DNA of 41,785 nt from Acidimicrobiales bacterium (GCA_017883135.1 JADGOE010000021.1:1-41785); one strand, 5' to 3'. Counted from the stretch's first letter, positions 24,886 through 33,719 are shown. Made by a program: numbers and translations. The notes: a model not told the origin generated them from the sequence alone.

Positions 24886-25294
24886 CTACACCTCACTCGC
24901 TTTCTGGTGGCCGATGCCACGAAGTGGGAACGGTTCGGTCGGCCTCGATCACCTGTCCGGCACCTGTTCCAGCAACCACATCTGAGCCGATCAACGTTGA
25001 GCCGGGCTAAGAGTCAGCTGTGAGGTTTCTGTGAACCCGCGGGTGACGAACTCCCTGTTCAGGACCTTTCGGTGACGGCAACACCTACCGCCTCGCCCAC
25101 CCTGGTCGAGATGCTGGTGGCGACCAGCGCCGTTCAGCTCATCAACAGCTGACCCCGGCATCGCAGTCGGGCGCAGGGTACGTTTGCCGTGGTCGATCGC
25201 TTGCCAGCTCACACCGTGATCGGATCGACCCGGCGGTTCGGCCGAATCATCGGACCCGTCGAGCGCACGTGGACCCTACCCAACCGGAGGAACC
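24886..25294. other. 409-bp divergent intergenic region
   Basis: This gap separates the exporter operon (minus) from the aldo/keto reductase (plus). It contains a perfect 10-bp palindrome TCAACGTTGA at 24991-25000, three 11-bp direct repeats at 25007-25034, and two GGTGACG motifs at 25042-25048 and 25071-25077. A small open frame at 24991-25212 on the minus strand has no family features and no ribosome-binding site. No clear -10/-35 pair is visible. Confidence 0.6.
25007..25034. promoter_or_regulatory. OmpR/PhoB-type direct-repeat box
   Basis: CTAAGA (25007-25012), CTGTGA (25018-25023) and CTGTGA (25029-25034) are spaced exactly 11 bp apart, one helical turn. The two strong copies resemble the E. 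coli PHO box (CTGTCAT-N4-CTGTCA), which is bound by winged-helix response regulators. The box is about 120 bp upstream of the exporter adaptor start and about 260 bp from the aldo/keto reductase. It more likely serves the exporter. No two-component genes are in the window. Confidence 0.5.
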
Positions 25295-26275
25295 ATGCAG
25301 TATTCGAATATCGGTAAGACCGGTCTGCGGGTGTCGCGGGTTTGCCTCGGAATGATGAGCTTCGGCAACGGCAGCGACCGGCCGTGGGTGCTCGACGAAG
25401 ACCATGCCGAGCCGATCATCCGCGCCGCAGTCGAAGGAGGTGTCACGTTCTTCGACACTGCCGACACCTACTCGAAGGGGGCCAGCGAGGTCGCGACAGG
25501 TCGCCTTTTGCCGACATTCCTCAGCCGCGACGAGATGGTGGTCGCCACCAAGGTCTTCATGCCGATGACAACGGGCGAGAACGGTGGCGGCCTCTCCCGC
25601 AAGCACATCCTGTCCGCCATCGACGCCTCGCTGACCAGGCTGGGAATGGAGTACGTCGACCTGTACCAGATCCACAGATGGGACCCACGCACACCGATCG
25701 AGGAGACCATGGAGGCACTCCACGACGTGGTCCGATCGGGCAAGGCCCGCTACATCGGGGCCAGCAGCATGTTCGCCTGGCAGTTCGCCAAGGCCCAGCA
25801 CGTGGCCGACCTCAATCATTGGACCCGCTTCGTCTCCATGCAACCCCACTACAACCTGATCTACCGGGAGGAGGAACGGGAGATGATCCCCCAGTGCATC
25901 GACCAGGGGGTCGGCGTCATCCCGTGGAGCCCGCTGGCGCGGGGCGTACTGGCCGGGACCCGCAACCGGGCCGGCGAACATCTCACCACCCGATCCGACA
26001 CCGACGGTTTCACCGACTACCTCTACAGCCAGCCGACCGACTTCGACGTCGTGGAGCGGGTGGCCGAGGTGGCCACCGACCGGAAGGTCCCACCGGCCCA
26101 GGTCGCCCTGGCCTGGCTGCTCCAGCGCCCCGGGGTCACTGCGCCCATCGTCGGGGCCACCAAGCCGCTTCACCTCGCCGATGCGCTTGCCGCAGAGGAG
26201 TTGCGTCTCAGCGACGAGGAGGTGGCTCGGCTCGAAGAGCCCTACGTACCCCATCCGGTACTCGGGCACTTCTGA
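25295..26275 (+). CDS. Aldo/keto reductase
   Basis: This 326-aa TIM-barrel reductase has the full catalytic tetrad: Asp54, Tyr59, Lys86 and His127. Cofactor and family marks are LRVSRVCLGMMSFGNG, IPWSPLARGVLAG and TAPIVGATKPLHLADAL. It fits the NADPH-dependent AKR subgroup related to YajO/Tas and to beta-subunit-like proteins. GGAGGAACC directly precedes the ATG. It stands alone after the long intergenic region. The physiological carbonyl substrate is unknown. Confidence 0.92.
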   Translation: MQYSNIGKTGLRVSRVCLGMMSFGNGSDRPWVLDEDHAEPIIRAAVEGGVTFFDTADTYSKGASEVATGRLLPTFLSRDEMVVATKVFMPMTTGENGGGLSRKHILSAIDASLTRLGMEYVDLYQIHRWDPRTPIEETMEALHDVVRSGKARYIGASSMFAWQFAKAQHVADLNHWTRFVSMQPHYNLIYREEEREMIPQCIDQGVGVIPWSPLARGVLAGTRNRAGEHLTTRSDTDGFTDYLYSQPTDFDVVERVAEVATDRKVPPAQVALAWLLQRPGVTAPIVGATKPLHLADALAAEELRLSDEEVARLEEPYVPHPVLGHF

Positions 26276-26408
26276 GCTGCGGAGTCGGCCCACACGGTCA
26301 CCGAACGGACAGCGACGTCCACCCCACCCCGGATGACCGTGCCACCGGCTCGGTGCGGGCCGGGGGTTGTGCGCCAGTGCCCACGCCGATCGCCGTATTC
26401 GCCAGATT

Positions 26409-26434
26409 CGCCGCGGTCGCCGCGGTCGCCGCGG
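26409..26434. repeat. 9-bp tandem repeat CGCCGCGGT, 2.9 copies
   Basis: Units start at 26409, 26418 and 26427 in the 267-bp gap between the aldo/keto reductase and the DsbA-fold gene. The rest of the gap shows no convincing gene or promoter. It is probably simple slippage in G+C-rich DNA. Confidence 0.6.
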
Positions 26435-26542
26435 CACTGGAACCGGAAGCCCTGGTTCACCGTGTGCGTGTACGGTGCTGATGCAGGAGGCAGGTGAGCG
26501 GCGGAGCCACGCACAGCAGGTGAGCCAACGGAGCGGAGCGCA

Positions 26543-27223
26543 GTGACCATACAGCGGCCCTCGGGCGTCGACTTCCACTTCGACATCATGTGCCCCTACG
26601 CCTATCAGACTTCGCTCTGGATCCGCGAGGTGCGCGACAACGCCGGCATCGATGTGCGTTGGCGCTTCTTCAGCCTCGAGGAGATCAATCGGCAAGAGGG
26701 GAAGAAGCATCCCTGGGAGCGTGACTGGTCCTACGGCTGGTCTATGATGCGGATCGGGGCGTACCTCCGTCGCCAAGACATGGGCCTACTCGACCAGTGG
26801 TATGAGGCCGCTGGTCGTGCCCTCCACGTCGAAGGTCGCAAGCCGCACCGCGCCGAGGTCGCCGAGGAGCTACTGGCCGAGCTTGGGCTCGACCCGGGCA
26901 TCGTGCGTGCTGCCATCGAGGACCCCACCACCGGCGACGAGGTCCGAACCGAGCACGAGACGGTGGTGTCCAAAGGCGGGTTTGGAGTTCCGACCCTGGT
27001 GTTCGACGACGGGCAAGCGCTGTTCGGGCCCGTACTTGTCGACCCGCCGACCGGCGATGTCGCGGTCCGCCTCTGGGACCACGTCATCGGGTGGCTCGAG
27101 TTCCCCCACCTCTACGAATTGCAGCGCCCGAAGAGCGCTGCCGACATCGACACCATCGTCGAGGCATTCGCCCCCTATCTCGAGGCGCGCGACTGGTTTT
27201 CGGTCCAGCGCGCGACTCCCTGA
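26543..27223 (+). CDS. DsbA-fold protein related to Rv2466c, with monothiol CPYA site
   Basis: The 226-aa protein has the DsbA/thioredoxin fold with the active-site region [18 protein letters not shown]. The C-terminal part ([17 protein letters not shown], then AVRLWDHV, then PHLYELQR) matches the mycothiol-dependent oxidoreductase Rv2466c as I remember it. Rv2466c has CPWC; here the second cysteine is Ala (Cys17-Pro-Tyr-Ala20), so a dithiol reaction is ruled out. A monothiol glutaredoxin-like reaction with mycothiol, or an isomerase or transferase use of the fold, is possible. The GTG start has GGAG close upstream. Confidence 0.85.
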   Translation: MTIQRPSGVDFHFDIMCPYAYQTSLWIREVRDNAGIDVRWRFFSLEEINRQEGKKHPWERDWSYGWSMMRIGAYLRRQDMGLLDQWYEAAGRALHVEGRKPHRAEVAEELLAELGLDPGIVRAAIEDPTTGDEVRTEHETVVSKGGFGVPTLVFDDGQALFGPVLVDPPTGDVAVRLWDHVIGWLEFPHLYELQRPKSAADIDTIVEAFAPYLEARDWFSVQRATP

Positions 27224-27391
27224 CGCCGGCGGCACTCCCCCGCCGCTTCACCGCAGGGTCACCCCTCGCCGGACACGGCATCCGTCGAGCGGTCCGTCCG
27301 TCCACTGAGCCAGACTCTGTCCCACAGTGAGACCCACGCCTCGAGGGGGAGCCTTGCCATCTACACGGAGTGCCACCTTCGGCGGACCATC

Positions 27392-28405
27392 GTGTTGATC
27401 GTGGTCGGGCCGGTGGGCGCCGAAGAGCACGTACTAGCCGGCCACCCGGAGCGACCGGCCCGGATCGGCGCCGTCATGCAAGGAGTCGCCGACCTCCACC
27501 TCGACGGTGCTCTCCTCGAAGTTGCGGCTCGTCCCGCCTCCATCGGGGAACTCAGCCGCGTGCACTCCGCCGACTACCTCGATCAACTGCACAGGTTCTG
27601 TTCCCTCGGTGGTGGTTCGCTCGATCCGGACACCTTTGCGAATGCCGGCTCGTGGGACGCGGCCTGCCTGGCAGCCGGGGCCGGCGCGGTGGCCATCGAC
27701 GCCCTCCGGCGCCAAGGAGGAGTTGCCTTCGTGCCGATCCGGCCGCCCGGGCATCACGCGCTCACCGATCGGTCGATGGGCTTCTGCCTGATCAACAGCG
27801 TGGCCGTGGCTGCCGCATCACTGCTCGATGCGGGCGAAAAGGTGCTGATCGTCGACTGGGACGTGCACCACGGAAACGGGACACAGGCCATCTTCTGGGA
27901 CGACCCCGACGTCTTGTACGTATCCACCCACCAATGGCCCGGTTACCCGGGCACCGGAAGGTCCACCGAGGTCGGCGGTGCTGACGCCCGGGGAGCGACC
28001 ATCAACATCCCGCTTCCACCCGGGACGACCGGTGATGTCGTGTGTGAAGCGTTCCACCGGTTGGTGACGCCGGTCGTCGACCGATTCCACCCGACCTGGG
28101 TCCTCGTCTCTGCCGGGTTCGATGCACACCGGGCCGACCCCCTCGCCGAGCTGGACCTCTCCGCCGGCGACTTCGGCGACCTGGCCACGATCGTGTCGGG
28201 CTACGCCCCGGGCCCGGGTCGCCTGGTGCTCTTCCTCGAAGGCGGCTACGACCTCGGTGGCCTCCGGTCATCGGTGTCCGCCACACTGGGCGCGTTGACC
28301 GGCGTCGCCGTCACGACCGAGCCACCCACGTCCGGCGGTCCGGGCCGGGAACACGTAGCCGCAGTGGCACAGCATCGCCGAGAGGCGCTGGACCACCTTG
28401 GTTGA
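27392..28405 (+). CDS. Histone deacetylase-family (class II-like) amidohydrolase
   Basis: This 337-aa arginase/deacetylase-fold enzyme has HPERPARI at 18-25 and RPPGHHA with the catalytic His pair 121/122. The zinc ligands are Asp157 and His159 (DWDVHHGNGT) and Asp244 (SAGFDAHRADPL), with catalytic Tyr286 in EGGYDL. Bacterial members deacetylate acetylpolyamines, acetoin-pathway proteins or other acyl-amides. The GTG at 27392 gives the conserved N-terminus, but its ribosome-binding site is weak (GGCGGA). No polyamine or acetoin genes are adjacent, so the substrate stays open. Confidence 0.9.
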   Translation: MLIVVGPVGAEEHVLAGHPERPARIGAVMQGVADLHLDGALLEVAARPASIGELSRVHSADYLDQLHRFCSLGGGSLDPDTFANAGSWDAACLAAGAGAVAIDALRRQGGVAFVPIRPPGHHALTDRSMGFCLINSVAVAAASLLDAGEKVLIVDWDVHHGNGTQAIFWDDPDVLYVSTHQWPGYPGTGRSTEVGGADARGATINIPLPPGTTGDVVCEAFHRLVTPVVDRFHPTWVLVSAGFDAHRADPLAELDLSAGDFGDLATIVSGYAPGPGRLVLFLEGGYDLGGLRSSVSATLGALTGVAVTTEPPTSGGPGREHVAAVAQHRREALDHLG

Positions 28406-28513
28406 ACGTGCTGGGCTCCCTCACCCGTGGCAGTCTGAACGGCGGCCACACGGCGAGGTCAAGACACTGTCCGAGAAGCACCTGCCGCGTCGACATCGAA
28501 GAGGAGCTCACTG

Positions 28514-28969
28514 ATGCCCGGAACTGAGAATGGGTCGACCCACACCATTGTCGTGGGGGTCGACGGTTCGGACTCGTCCATCGCCGCAGCACGCTGGGCG
28601 TGCGAGCAGGCACAGGTGACGGGATCCCATCTCGAGGTGGTCGCTGCCTGGCGATGGCCGTTCAGTTGGGGAGCGCCCATTCCGATTCCCACTGGTTTCG
28701 ACCCGGCCGCTGATGCCCAGTCCATGATCGACCAGATCACCGAGCCTCTGGCGCGTGAGTTCCCCACGGTGACCATTGGCTCCCGGGTGGTCGAGGGCCA
28801 CCCGGCGGAGGTGCTGGTCGAGGCATCACGCCACGCCGATCTGCTGGTCGTCAGCAGTCGGGGCCACGGCGAGTTCTCGGGCATGCTCATCGGATCGGTG
28901 AGCCAACACTGCGTGTCCCATGCGGCCTCCCCGGTCGTGGTCTACCGGGAGCCCGACCAGAACGCGTGA
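28514..28969 (+). CDS. Universal stress protein (UspA family)
   Basis: The 151-aa single-domain Usp has TIVVGVDGSDSSIAAARWA at the start, HPAEVLVEASRHADLLVVSS in the middle and the ATP-binding loop RGHGEFSGMLIGSVSQH near the end. The type resembles ATP-binding mycobacterial Usps. GAGGAG lies seven bases before the ATG. Usps act in the cytoplasm in dormancy or stress response. It follows the deacetylase-like gene by 108 bp and may form a small unit with it. Confidence 0.92.
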   Translation: MPGTENGSTHTIVVGVDGSDSSIAAARWACEQAQVTGSHLEVVAAWRWPFSWGAPIPIPTGFDPAADAQSMIDQITEPLAREFPTVTIGSRVVEGHPAEVLVEASRHADLLVVSSRGHGEFSGMLIGSVSQHCVSHAASPVVVYREPDQNA

Positions 28970-28981
28970 GTCGATCCGACT

Positions 28982-29003
28982 GGCCCGCTCCTCCGCCGGG
29001 GCC
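28982..29003. terminator. Possible bidirectional hairpin between convergent genes
   Basis: GGCCC (28982-28986) pairs with GGGCC (28999-29003) across a 12-nt loop in the 36-bp gap between the ends of the Usp and carboxylase genes. There is no T tract. Confidence 0.25.
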
Positions 29004-29005
29004 CG

Positions 29006-30874
29006 TCACCAGGTATCGATGCAGCTCCGCTTCTTCCCTGATCGTGGAACAGGAGCTCGGGCCGAACGCAGCGCTTCGACGATCCTCCGTCGAGAATCGA
29101 TTGGATCGATGACATCATCGATTTCGAACGCGGTCGCCACGTTGAGCGCCTTCCCATGCTGGTAGGCACGCTCCACCATCCTCAGGAACAACGCCTCTCG
29201 AGCCTCAGGGTCCTCCACCTCCTCGAGCTCTCGGCGGAATCCCAGTCGTACCGGCCCCTCAAGCCCCATGCCTCCCAACTCCCCGCTGGGCCATGCCACC
29301 GTGAAGATCGGGGACCGGAAGCTCCCGCCGGCCATCGCCTGTGCTCCCAGGCCGTATCCCTTCCGCAGCACGATGGTGAAGAACGGCACGGTCAGACTGG
29401 CCCCGTTGACGAAGAGGCGGCTGAAGTGGCGGACCTGGCCGGTCCGCTCGGCCTCGGGTCCCACCATGAATCCCGGGGTGTCGCAGAGGAAGAGGATCGG
29501 AAGGTCGTGGGCGTCGCAGAGCTGGAGGAAGCGTGCCGCCTTGTCGGCTCCGTCGCTGTCGATGGCGCCGCCCAGATGCGCCGGATCGTTGGCCACCACA
29601 CCGAGTGGCCGACCCTCGATCCGGATCAGCGCAGTCACCATGCCCTTGGCAAACCCCTCCCGGAGCTCCAGAACGGAGTCGGTGTCGCCCAGCGTGGTGA
29701 TCAGCTGCCGGATGTCGTAGACCCGCAACCGTTCCTCGGGGATACCGGAGCGGAGCAGCCGTTGGTCGGCGCATGCCCAACCCCCGGTGGCCCCCTGAAA
29801 GTAGGACAGGTATGACTTGGCCAGTCGCACGGCATCGGCATCGTCCTCTGCCAGCAGATCCACCACGCCGTTGGGCACCTGCACACTCATCGGACCCACC
29901 TCCTCGGGCCGGAAGGTCCCGAGGCCTCCCCCTTCGATCATGGCGGGGCCACCCATGCCGATCGAGGCGCCCTTGGTGCCGATGATGACGTCGCAACACC
30001 CGAGCAGGGCTGCATTTCCGGCGAAGCACCACCCTGAGCCGATCCCCACCAGTGGGATCAGCCCGCTCAGCCGCCCGAACAGGGTGAAGGCCATGGTGTC
30101 GAGCCCGGTGATCACCGCGTAGTCGGTATCGCCAGGCCGACCTCCCCCACCCTCGGCGAACAAGACGACAGGGAGCTGCAGGCGTTCGATCAGCTCGAAG
30201 ACCCGGTCCTTCTTGCGGTGGTTCTGTTGGCCCTGGGTTCCGGCCAGCACCGTGTAGTCGTAGGAGAGCACGGCACAGGACGCGTGTCCATCGCCGAAGA
30301 GGTCCCCGTTGACCCGACCGATGCCGGCAACCAACCCGTCGGCCGGCGTCCTCTCGATCAGCTCATCGAGTGGCCGGCGGGAGCGCTGGGCGGCTATGGC
30401 AAACGAACCGTACTCGGTGAAACTGCCCGGATCGCAAAGATCGTCGATGTTCTCCCGAGCAGTCCGCCTCCCGCTCTCATGGCGCCGGGCCACTGCCTCG
30501 GGGCGACCGGCATCGAGCACCTGGGACCGCCGGCGCTGGAGCTCGTCCAGATCAGGGCGGACGGCGTCGAGGTCGACGGCCGCCTGGTCCACCGCCTCCG
30601 GGTGGAGGTCTGCACCGAGCTCGATGACGGCCAAGACGTCGCTAGCGGCCACAAGGTCCCCGGCATGGCCGGACAACGACAGGACCGAGCCCGAGCCCGG
30701 CGCACGGACCACGTGTTCCATCTTCATCGACTCGATGATCACGAGCGGCGCACCTTGGGCCACCACAGCGCCGACGGCCACCTGAACCTGAGTCACCGTT
30801 CCCTGCAACGGAGCGGTGACCTCCATCGACTCGGCGGCGGTCGGCCCTGCCCTTCCATCGGGCACGGTGGTCAT
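29006..30874 (-). CDS. Biotin carboxyl carrier-carboxyltransferase fusion (acyl-CoA carboxylase)
   Basis: The 622-aa protein joins an N-terminal biotinyl domain (about 17-86, ESMKMEH with biotin-accepting Lys51) to a complete carboxyltransferase. The transferase shows RRTARENIDDLCDPGSFTEY, GRVNGDLFG, FAEGGGGRPG, GWCFAGNAALLG, LFLCDTPGFMVG and RKGYGLGAQAMAGGSFRS. The enzyme would move carboxyl from biotin to an acyl-CoA such as acetyl-, propionyl- or methylcrotonyl-CoA. No biotin carboxylase domain or gene is in the window, so it must be supplied in trans. Usual actinobacterial subunits are BC-BCCP plus a separate CT. The start overlaps the reductase stop (ATGA). Confidence 0.9.
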   Translation of the reverse strand: MTTVPDGRAGPTAAESMEVTAPLQGTVTQVQVAVGAVVAQGAPLVIIESMKMEHVVRAPGSGSVLSLSGHAGDLVAASDVLAVIELGADLHPEAVDQAAVDLDAVRPDLDELQRRRSQVLDAGRPEAVARRHESGRRTARENIDDLCDPGSFTEYGSFAIAAQRSRRPLDELIERTPADGLVAGIGRVNGDLFGDGHASCAVLSYDYTVLAGTQGQQNHRKKDRVFELIERLQLPVVLFAEGGGGRPGDTDYAVITGLDTMAFTLFGRLSGLIPLVGIGSGWCFAGNAALLGCCDVIIGTKGASIGMGGPAMIEGGGLGTFRPEEVGPMSVQVPNGVVDLLAEDDADAVRLAKSYLSYFQGATGGWACADQRLLRSGIPEERLRVYDIRQLITTLGDTDSVLELREGFAKGMVTALIRIEGRPLGVVANDPAHLGGAIDSDGADKAARFLQLCDAHDLPILFLCDTPGFMVGPEAERTGQVRHFSRLFVNGASLTVPFFTIVLRKGYGLGAQAMAGGSFRSPIFTVAWPSGELGGMGLEGPVRLGFRRELEEVEDPEAREALFLRMVERAYQHGKALNVATAFEIDDVIDPIDSRRRIVEALRSARAPVPRSGKKRSCIDTW

Positions 30875-31731
30875 AGTGCCGGCATGGGAAAGATGCCGGG
30901 CTCGTGTGAGGTCGCGGCGATCGCCTCCCGGCGCTCGGTGGTTCCCATCGGCACCGAACGCGCTGCCGCGTCAAGGGCAAGGGCGAGCACCTCGGTATCT
31001 CCTGGGGTGCAGACCGCGTGGACACCGGGCGTGGACAGCGCGAACCCTATGCCCCTGGCTACGTCTTCCCGCGAGGTGTAAGGCTCGTACCAGGTGGTGG
31101 AGGTAGGCCTCCGGTCGGCCCACGGTCGGGCTGCCACCGCCTTGATGGCCATCACACCGACGTCGTGCTCGGCGGCATGTTCCAAGAGGGCCTCGGCATC
31201 CCGGCGGTAGGTGTCGTCGGACCACAGCCGTGGGTTGACCGGGAACATCACCGTGTCGAGGTCGTAGCGACGCAGGGCCTCGAGGTGGGCCGCGGGCGCG
31301 CCCATCTCGTGGCCGGTGATCCCCACCCACCGGCACAAGCCCTCTGCACGGGCGGCGAGGATGGCCTCGAGCGCGTCAGCCCGGGCATCCAACTCCGCAA
31401 GGTCGGTGACGGCGTGGAGCTGGTAGAGGTCGAAGTAGTCGCAGCGCAGCAGGCGCAGTGACTCGTCGAGCTGGACCCGGACCCCGTCAGCACTGTGGCG
31501 GAGGGTCTTGCACGCCACGAAGAGGCTCTCCCGGTTGGGTGCGATCAGCGGCCCGAGCAGGTGCTGGGCCCGGCCGTACTGCGGCGCCACATCGAGGTGG
31601 TTGACACCTGCGGCCACGGCATCGGCAAAGCATGCCGCAGCCGTCTCAGGGTCGGAGGCCGAAAAGGCGGCACCGCCCAGGACGGCCACCGATGAACGGT
31701 GACCCGTTCTTCCCAGCCGTCGGAGTTCCAC
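30871..31731 (-). CDS. Aldo/keto reductase, coupled to the carboxylase gene
   Basis: This 286-aa reductase has a catalytic tetrad of Asp47, Tyr52, Lys75 and His106. Its start is VELRRLGRTGHRSSVAVLGG, and the mid-region is EGLCRWVGITGHEMGAP. It belongs to the short AKR group that often lacks a clear sugar role. The GTG at 31731 is where homology begins; the longer frame to 31911 runs into the SnoaL-like gene. The stop overlaps the carboxylase ATG by 4 bp, so the two products are made together. Confidence 0.88.
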   Translation of the reverse strand: MELRRLGRTGHRSSVAVLGGAAFSASDPETAAACFADAVAAGVNHLDVAPQYGRAQHLLGPLIAPNRESLFVACKTLRHSADGVRVQLDESLRLLRCDYFDLYQLHAVTDLAELDARADALEAILAARAEGLCRWVGITGHEMGAPAAHLEALRRYDLDTVMFPVNPRLWSDDTYRRDAEALLEHAAEHDVGVMAIKAVAARPWADRRPTSTTWYEPYTSREDVARGIGFALSTPGVHAVCTPGDTEVLALALDAAARSVPMGTTERREAIAATSHEPGIFPMPAL

Positions 31732-31789
31732 AAATTCACCGTAGTGCGCCGGGGCGCGATCCGGTGTCCCCGGACTGGACGAGGGTGCG

Positions 31790-32257
31790 TCAGCTGTGAG
31801 ACCCGACCTCCTTGGCGGCCTCCTTGGCGACCTCCCACTCACCCACCATCGTGGCGAATCGAATCGGGTTGTAGATGTCCTCCTCGTAGGCCCACAGACC
31901 GTTGCCCGCATACTTCAGTAGTGTGAAGTTGTACTCCTGATGGATGCTGGCGTCCCCCGGATCCCTCATGCGGTTCCACACCTGGCACACCACCCACCCG
32001 CGGTCCTCGTCGATCACATACCACTCGATCGGGAACTCGGGCATGTCACTACCGGGATACTCCGCCATGCACGAGCTGATCCACTCGTAGATGGCCTCCC
32101 TGCCGACGAACGCACCGTAATGGTGCTCCATGTACGTGGCATCCTCGGTGAACTGGTCTGCCCAGGCCCTCCAGTTACCGGTCCGCCCGGCGTCGGCCGC
32201 CGTGCGCTGGTAGTCGGCGAATGCCTCTTCGATCTCCGCCCTGCTCCACTGTCCCAT
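31790..32257 (-). CDS. SnoaL-like NTF2-fold protein
   Basis: The 155-aa protein starts MGQWSRAEIEEAFADYQRTA. It shows WRAWADQFTEDATYMEHHYG and WISSCMAEYPGSDMPEFPIE, then WVVCQVWNRMRDPG. These place it in the SnoaL-like / polyketide cyclase superfamily. AAGGAG lies eight bases before the ATG. It is the first gene of a possible unit with the aldo/keto reductase and carboxylase (58-bp gap), and it diverges from the GNAT-AAA+ gene. No catalytic assignment can be made. Confidence 0.8.
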   Translation of the reverse strand: MGQWSRAEIEEAFADYQRTAADAGRTGNWRAWADQFTEDATYMEHHYGAFVGREAIYEWISSCMAEYPGSDMPEFPIEWYVIDEDRGWVVCQVWNRMRDPGDASIHQEYNFTLLKYAGNGLWAYEEDIYNPIRFATMVGEWEVAKEAAKEVGSHS

Positions 32258-32456
32258 GTCCACGGCTCCTTGCCGGCCCCCCGGGCCTCGGCCAAGTGTG
32301 GGCCCCGGCGTCGCCCAGGTCAACACCGACTTCCACTGCACGCCTTGCTGCGGGCATGCCGGCACGTGGAGGACACCGGCGTGCCGCCAGGTGACGGGCG
32401 CCGGCGTGCAACAGGGCAGTTACCATGATCCCCGACGACTCTGGGAGGTCGAACGA

Positions 32457-33719
32457 GTGACCAGCCAATGGCGTGCGCTCACCCTTGACTATCGGGATCC
32501 GGCCATTCCCTTCGAGGAGGTTGTCCGGCTCATCGACATGTCCGGCTCCGCCACCGGTGCGGCGTACAGCCGCAGCGATGTGGTCGAAGCCCTCCGGGAG
32601 CACCAGCCGGCAGTGGTGGCCGTCGCCTCCGGTGCACTCGTCGGTGCTGCCGTGGCACGCGTTTCCGGCGCTGATGCGCACCTGATGACACTGGCCCTCC
32701 ACCCCGGCTGGCGCAAGAAGGGAATCGGCTCCGCCCTGCTGCGCCAACTGGACCAGGAGATCATCCACCGCGGGGGCCGACGCCTGCTGGCCCTTGTCCG
32801 ACCGGGCCAGGTCGGAGAGCTCGCCCTTGCCAATCAGGGGTTCACCCACTTGGACGGTCTGCACCTCTATCTGCGTGATGCGTCGATGGTGCCCGAGGAG
32901 TTGGCCATCGTGGAGCGGTTCGGAGGGCATGTCCCCGGGTCCGGCTTGTGGGAGTCGATGAAGGGTTTCTCGTCGGCAAAGCAGATCCTCGACCGGCGAG
33001 TGGTCGCTCCCCTCGCCCACACTGAGCTGGCTGATCAACTTGGGCTGGTCCCGCCTGCGGCAATTCTGTTGTTCGGGCCGCCCGGAACCGGCAAGACCTC
33101 GTTCGCCCGCGCCATGGCATCGAGGCTCTCGTGGGCCTTCGTCGAACTCCACCCCTCCCTCCTCGGCCAGGGGATCGAGGGTGCCCGCGCCCTCCGCGAC
33201 GGACTGGCCGAGTTGGGCAAGGTCGACCGCCTGGTGTGCTTCATCGACGAAGCCGACGAGATTGCCTCGGACCGTTCCGAGCGTCCCGACAATCAACCCC
33301 TGGTCAACGAGCTCCTGAAGGCGATTCCTGTCTTCAGGTCCCGGCCGGATCGGCTGATGGTGATGGCCACCAATTCGATTGCGGCCATCGATCAGGCGCT
33401 GCTCCGTCCCGGTCGCTTCGACCTGATCATTCCGGTCGGGGCACCTGATGAGTCGGAGCGGGCCGAGCTGGCGAGAGAGTTCCTGAGCGCGGGTGACGCT
33501 GGAGAGGTGGCCGTGCGAACTGGCGGGTTCACCCCAGCCGACTTCGCCCTGGTCGCCCAGCGCGCAGCCCAGATGGCTTTCGATCGCGCCCTTACGGGAG
33601 GATCACCGATCATCAGCGCCGAGGATGTGCTCGCCGCCATCAGTCTCACCCGACCCTCGGTGAGCCCCGAGGCGGCGGAGCGGTTCGCCGGCGAAGCACA
33701 GATCTACTCGCGGCTCTGA
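32457..33719 (+). CDS. GNAT acetyltransferase-AAA+ ATPase fusion
   Basis: The 420-aa chain has two domains. Residues about 1-145 form a GNAT fold: the acetyl-CoA loop RKKGIGSALL (86-95) follows LALHPGW, and LALVRPGQVGELALANQGF supplies the C-terminal strand. Residues about 170-400 form a AAA+ module close to FtsH/proteasomal types. Walker A is GPPGTGKT (207-214), Walker B LVCFIDEADE (259-268), sensor 1 Asn306 (MATNS), and RPGR (317-320) supplies the arginine-finger region. A winged-helix lid follows. The GTG at 32457 has GGGAGG nine bases upstream. No protease domain is seen. Acetylation linked to ATP-driven remodelling is the plain reading; targets are unknown. Confidence 0.88.
   Translation: MTSQWRALTLDYRDPAIPFEEVVRLIDMSGSATGAAYSRSDVVEALREHQPAVVAVASGALVGAAVARVSGADAHLMTLALHPGWRKKGIGSALLRQLDQEIIHRGGRRLLALVRPGQVGELALANQGFTHLDGLHLYLRDASMVPEELAIVERFGGHVPGSGLWESMKGFSSAKQILDRRVVAPLAHTELADQLGLVPPAAILLFGPPGTGKTSFARAMASRLSWAFVELHPSLLGQGIEGARALRDGLAELGKVDRLVCFIDEADEIASDRSERPDNQPLVNELLKAIPVFRSRPDRLMVMATNSIAAIDQALLRPGRFDLIIPVGAPDESERAELAREFLSAGDAGEVAVRTGGFTPADFALVAQRAAQMAFDRALTGGSPIISAEDVLAAISLTRPSVSPEAAERFAGEAQIYSRL

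Noticed and set aside
24991-25212. A 73-codon open frame in the 409-bp intergenic region
   Set aside because: It has no motif or ribosome-binding site and covers regulatory repeats.
26242-26589. A collagen-like GDRGDRGESGEYGDRRG frame on the minus strand
   Set aside because: It arises from a 9-bp repeat in non-coding DNA and overlaps the aldo/keto reductase end without a ribosome-binding site.
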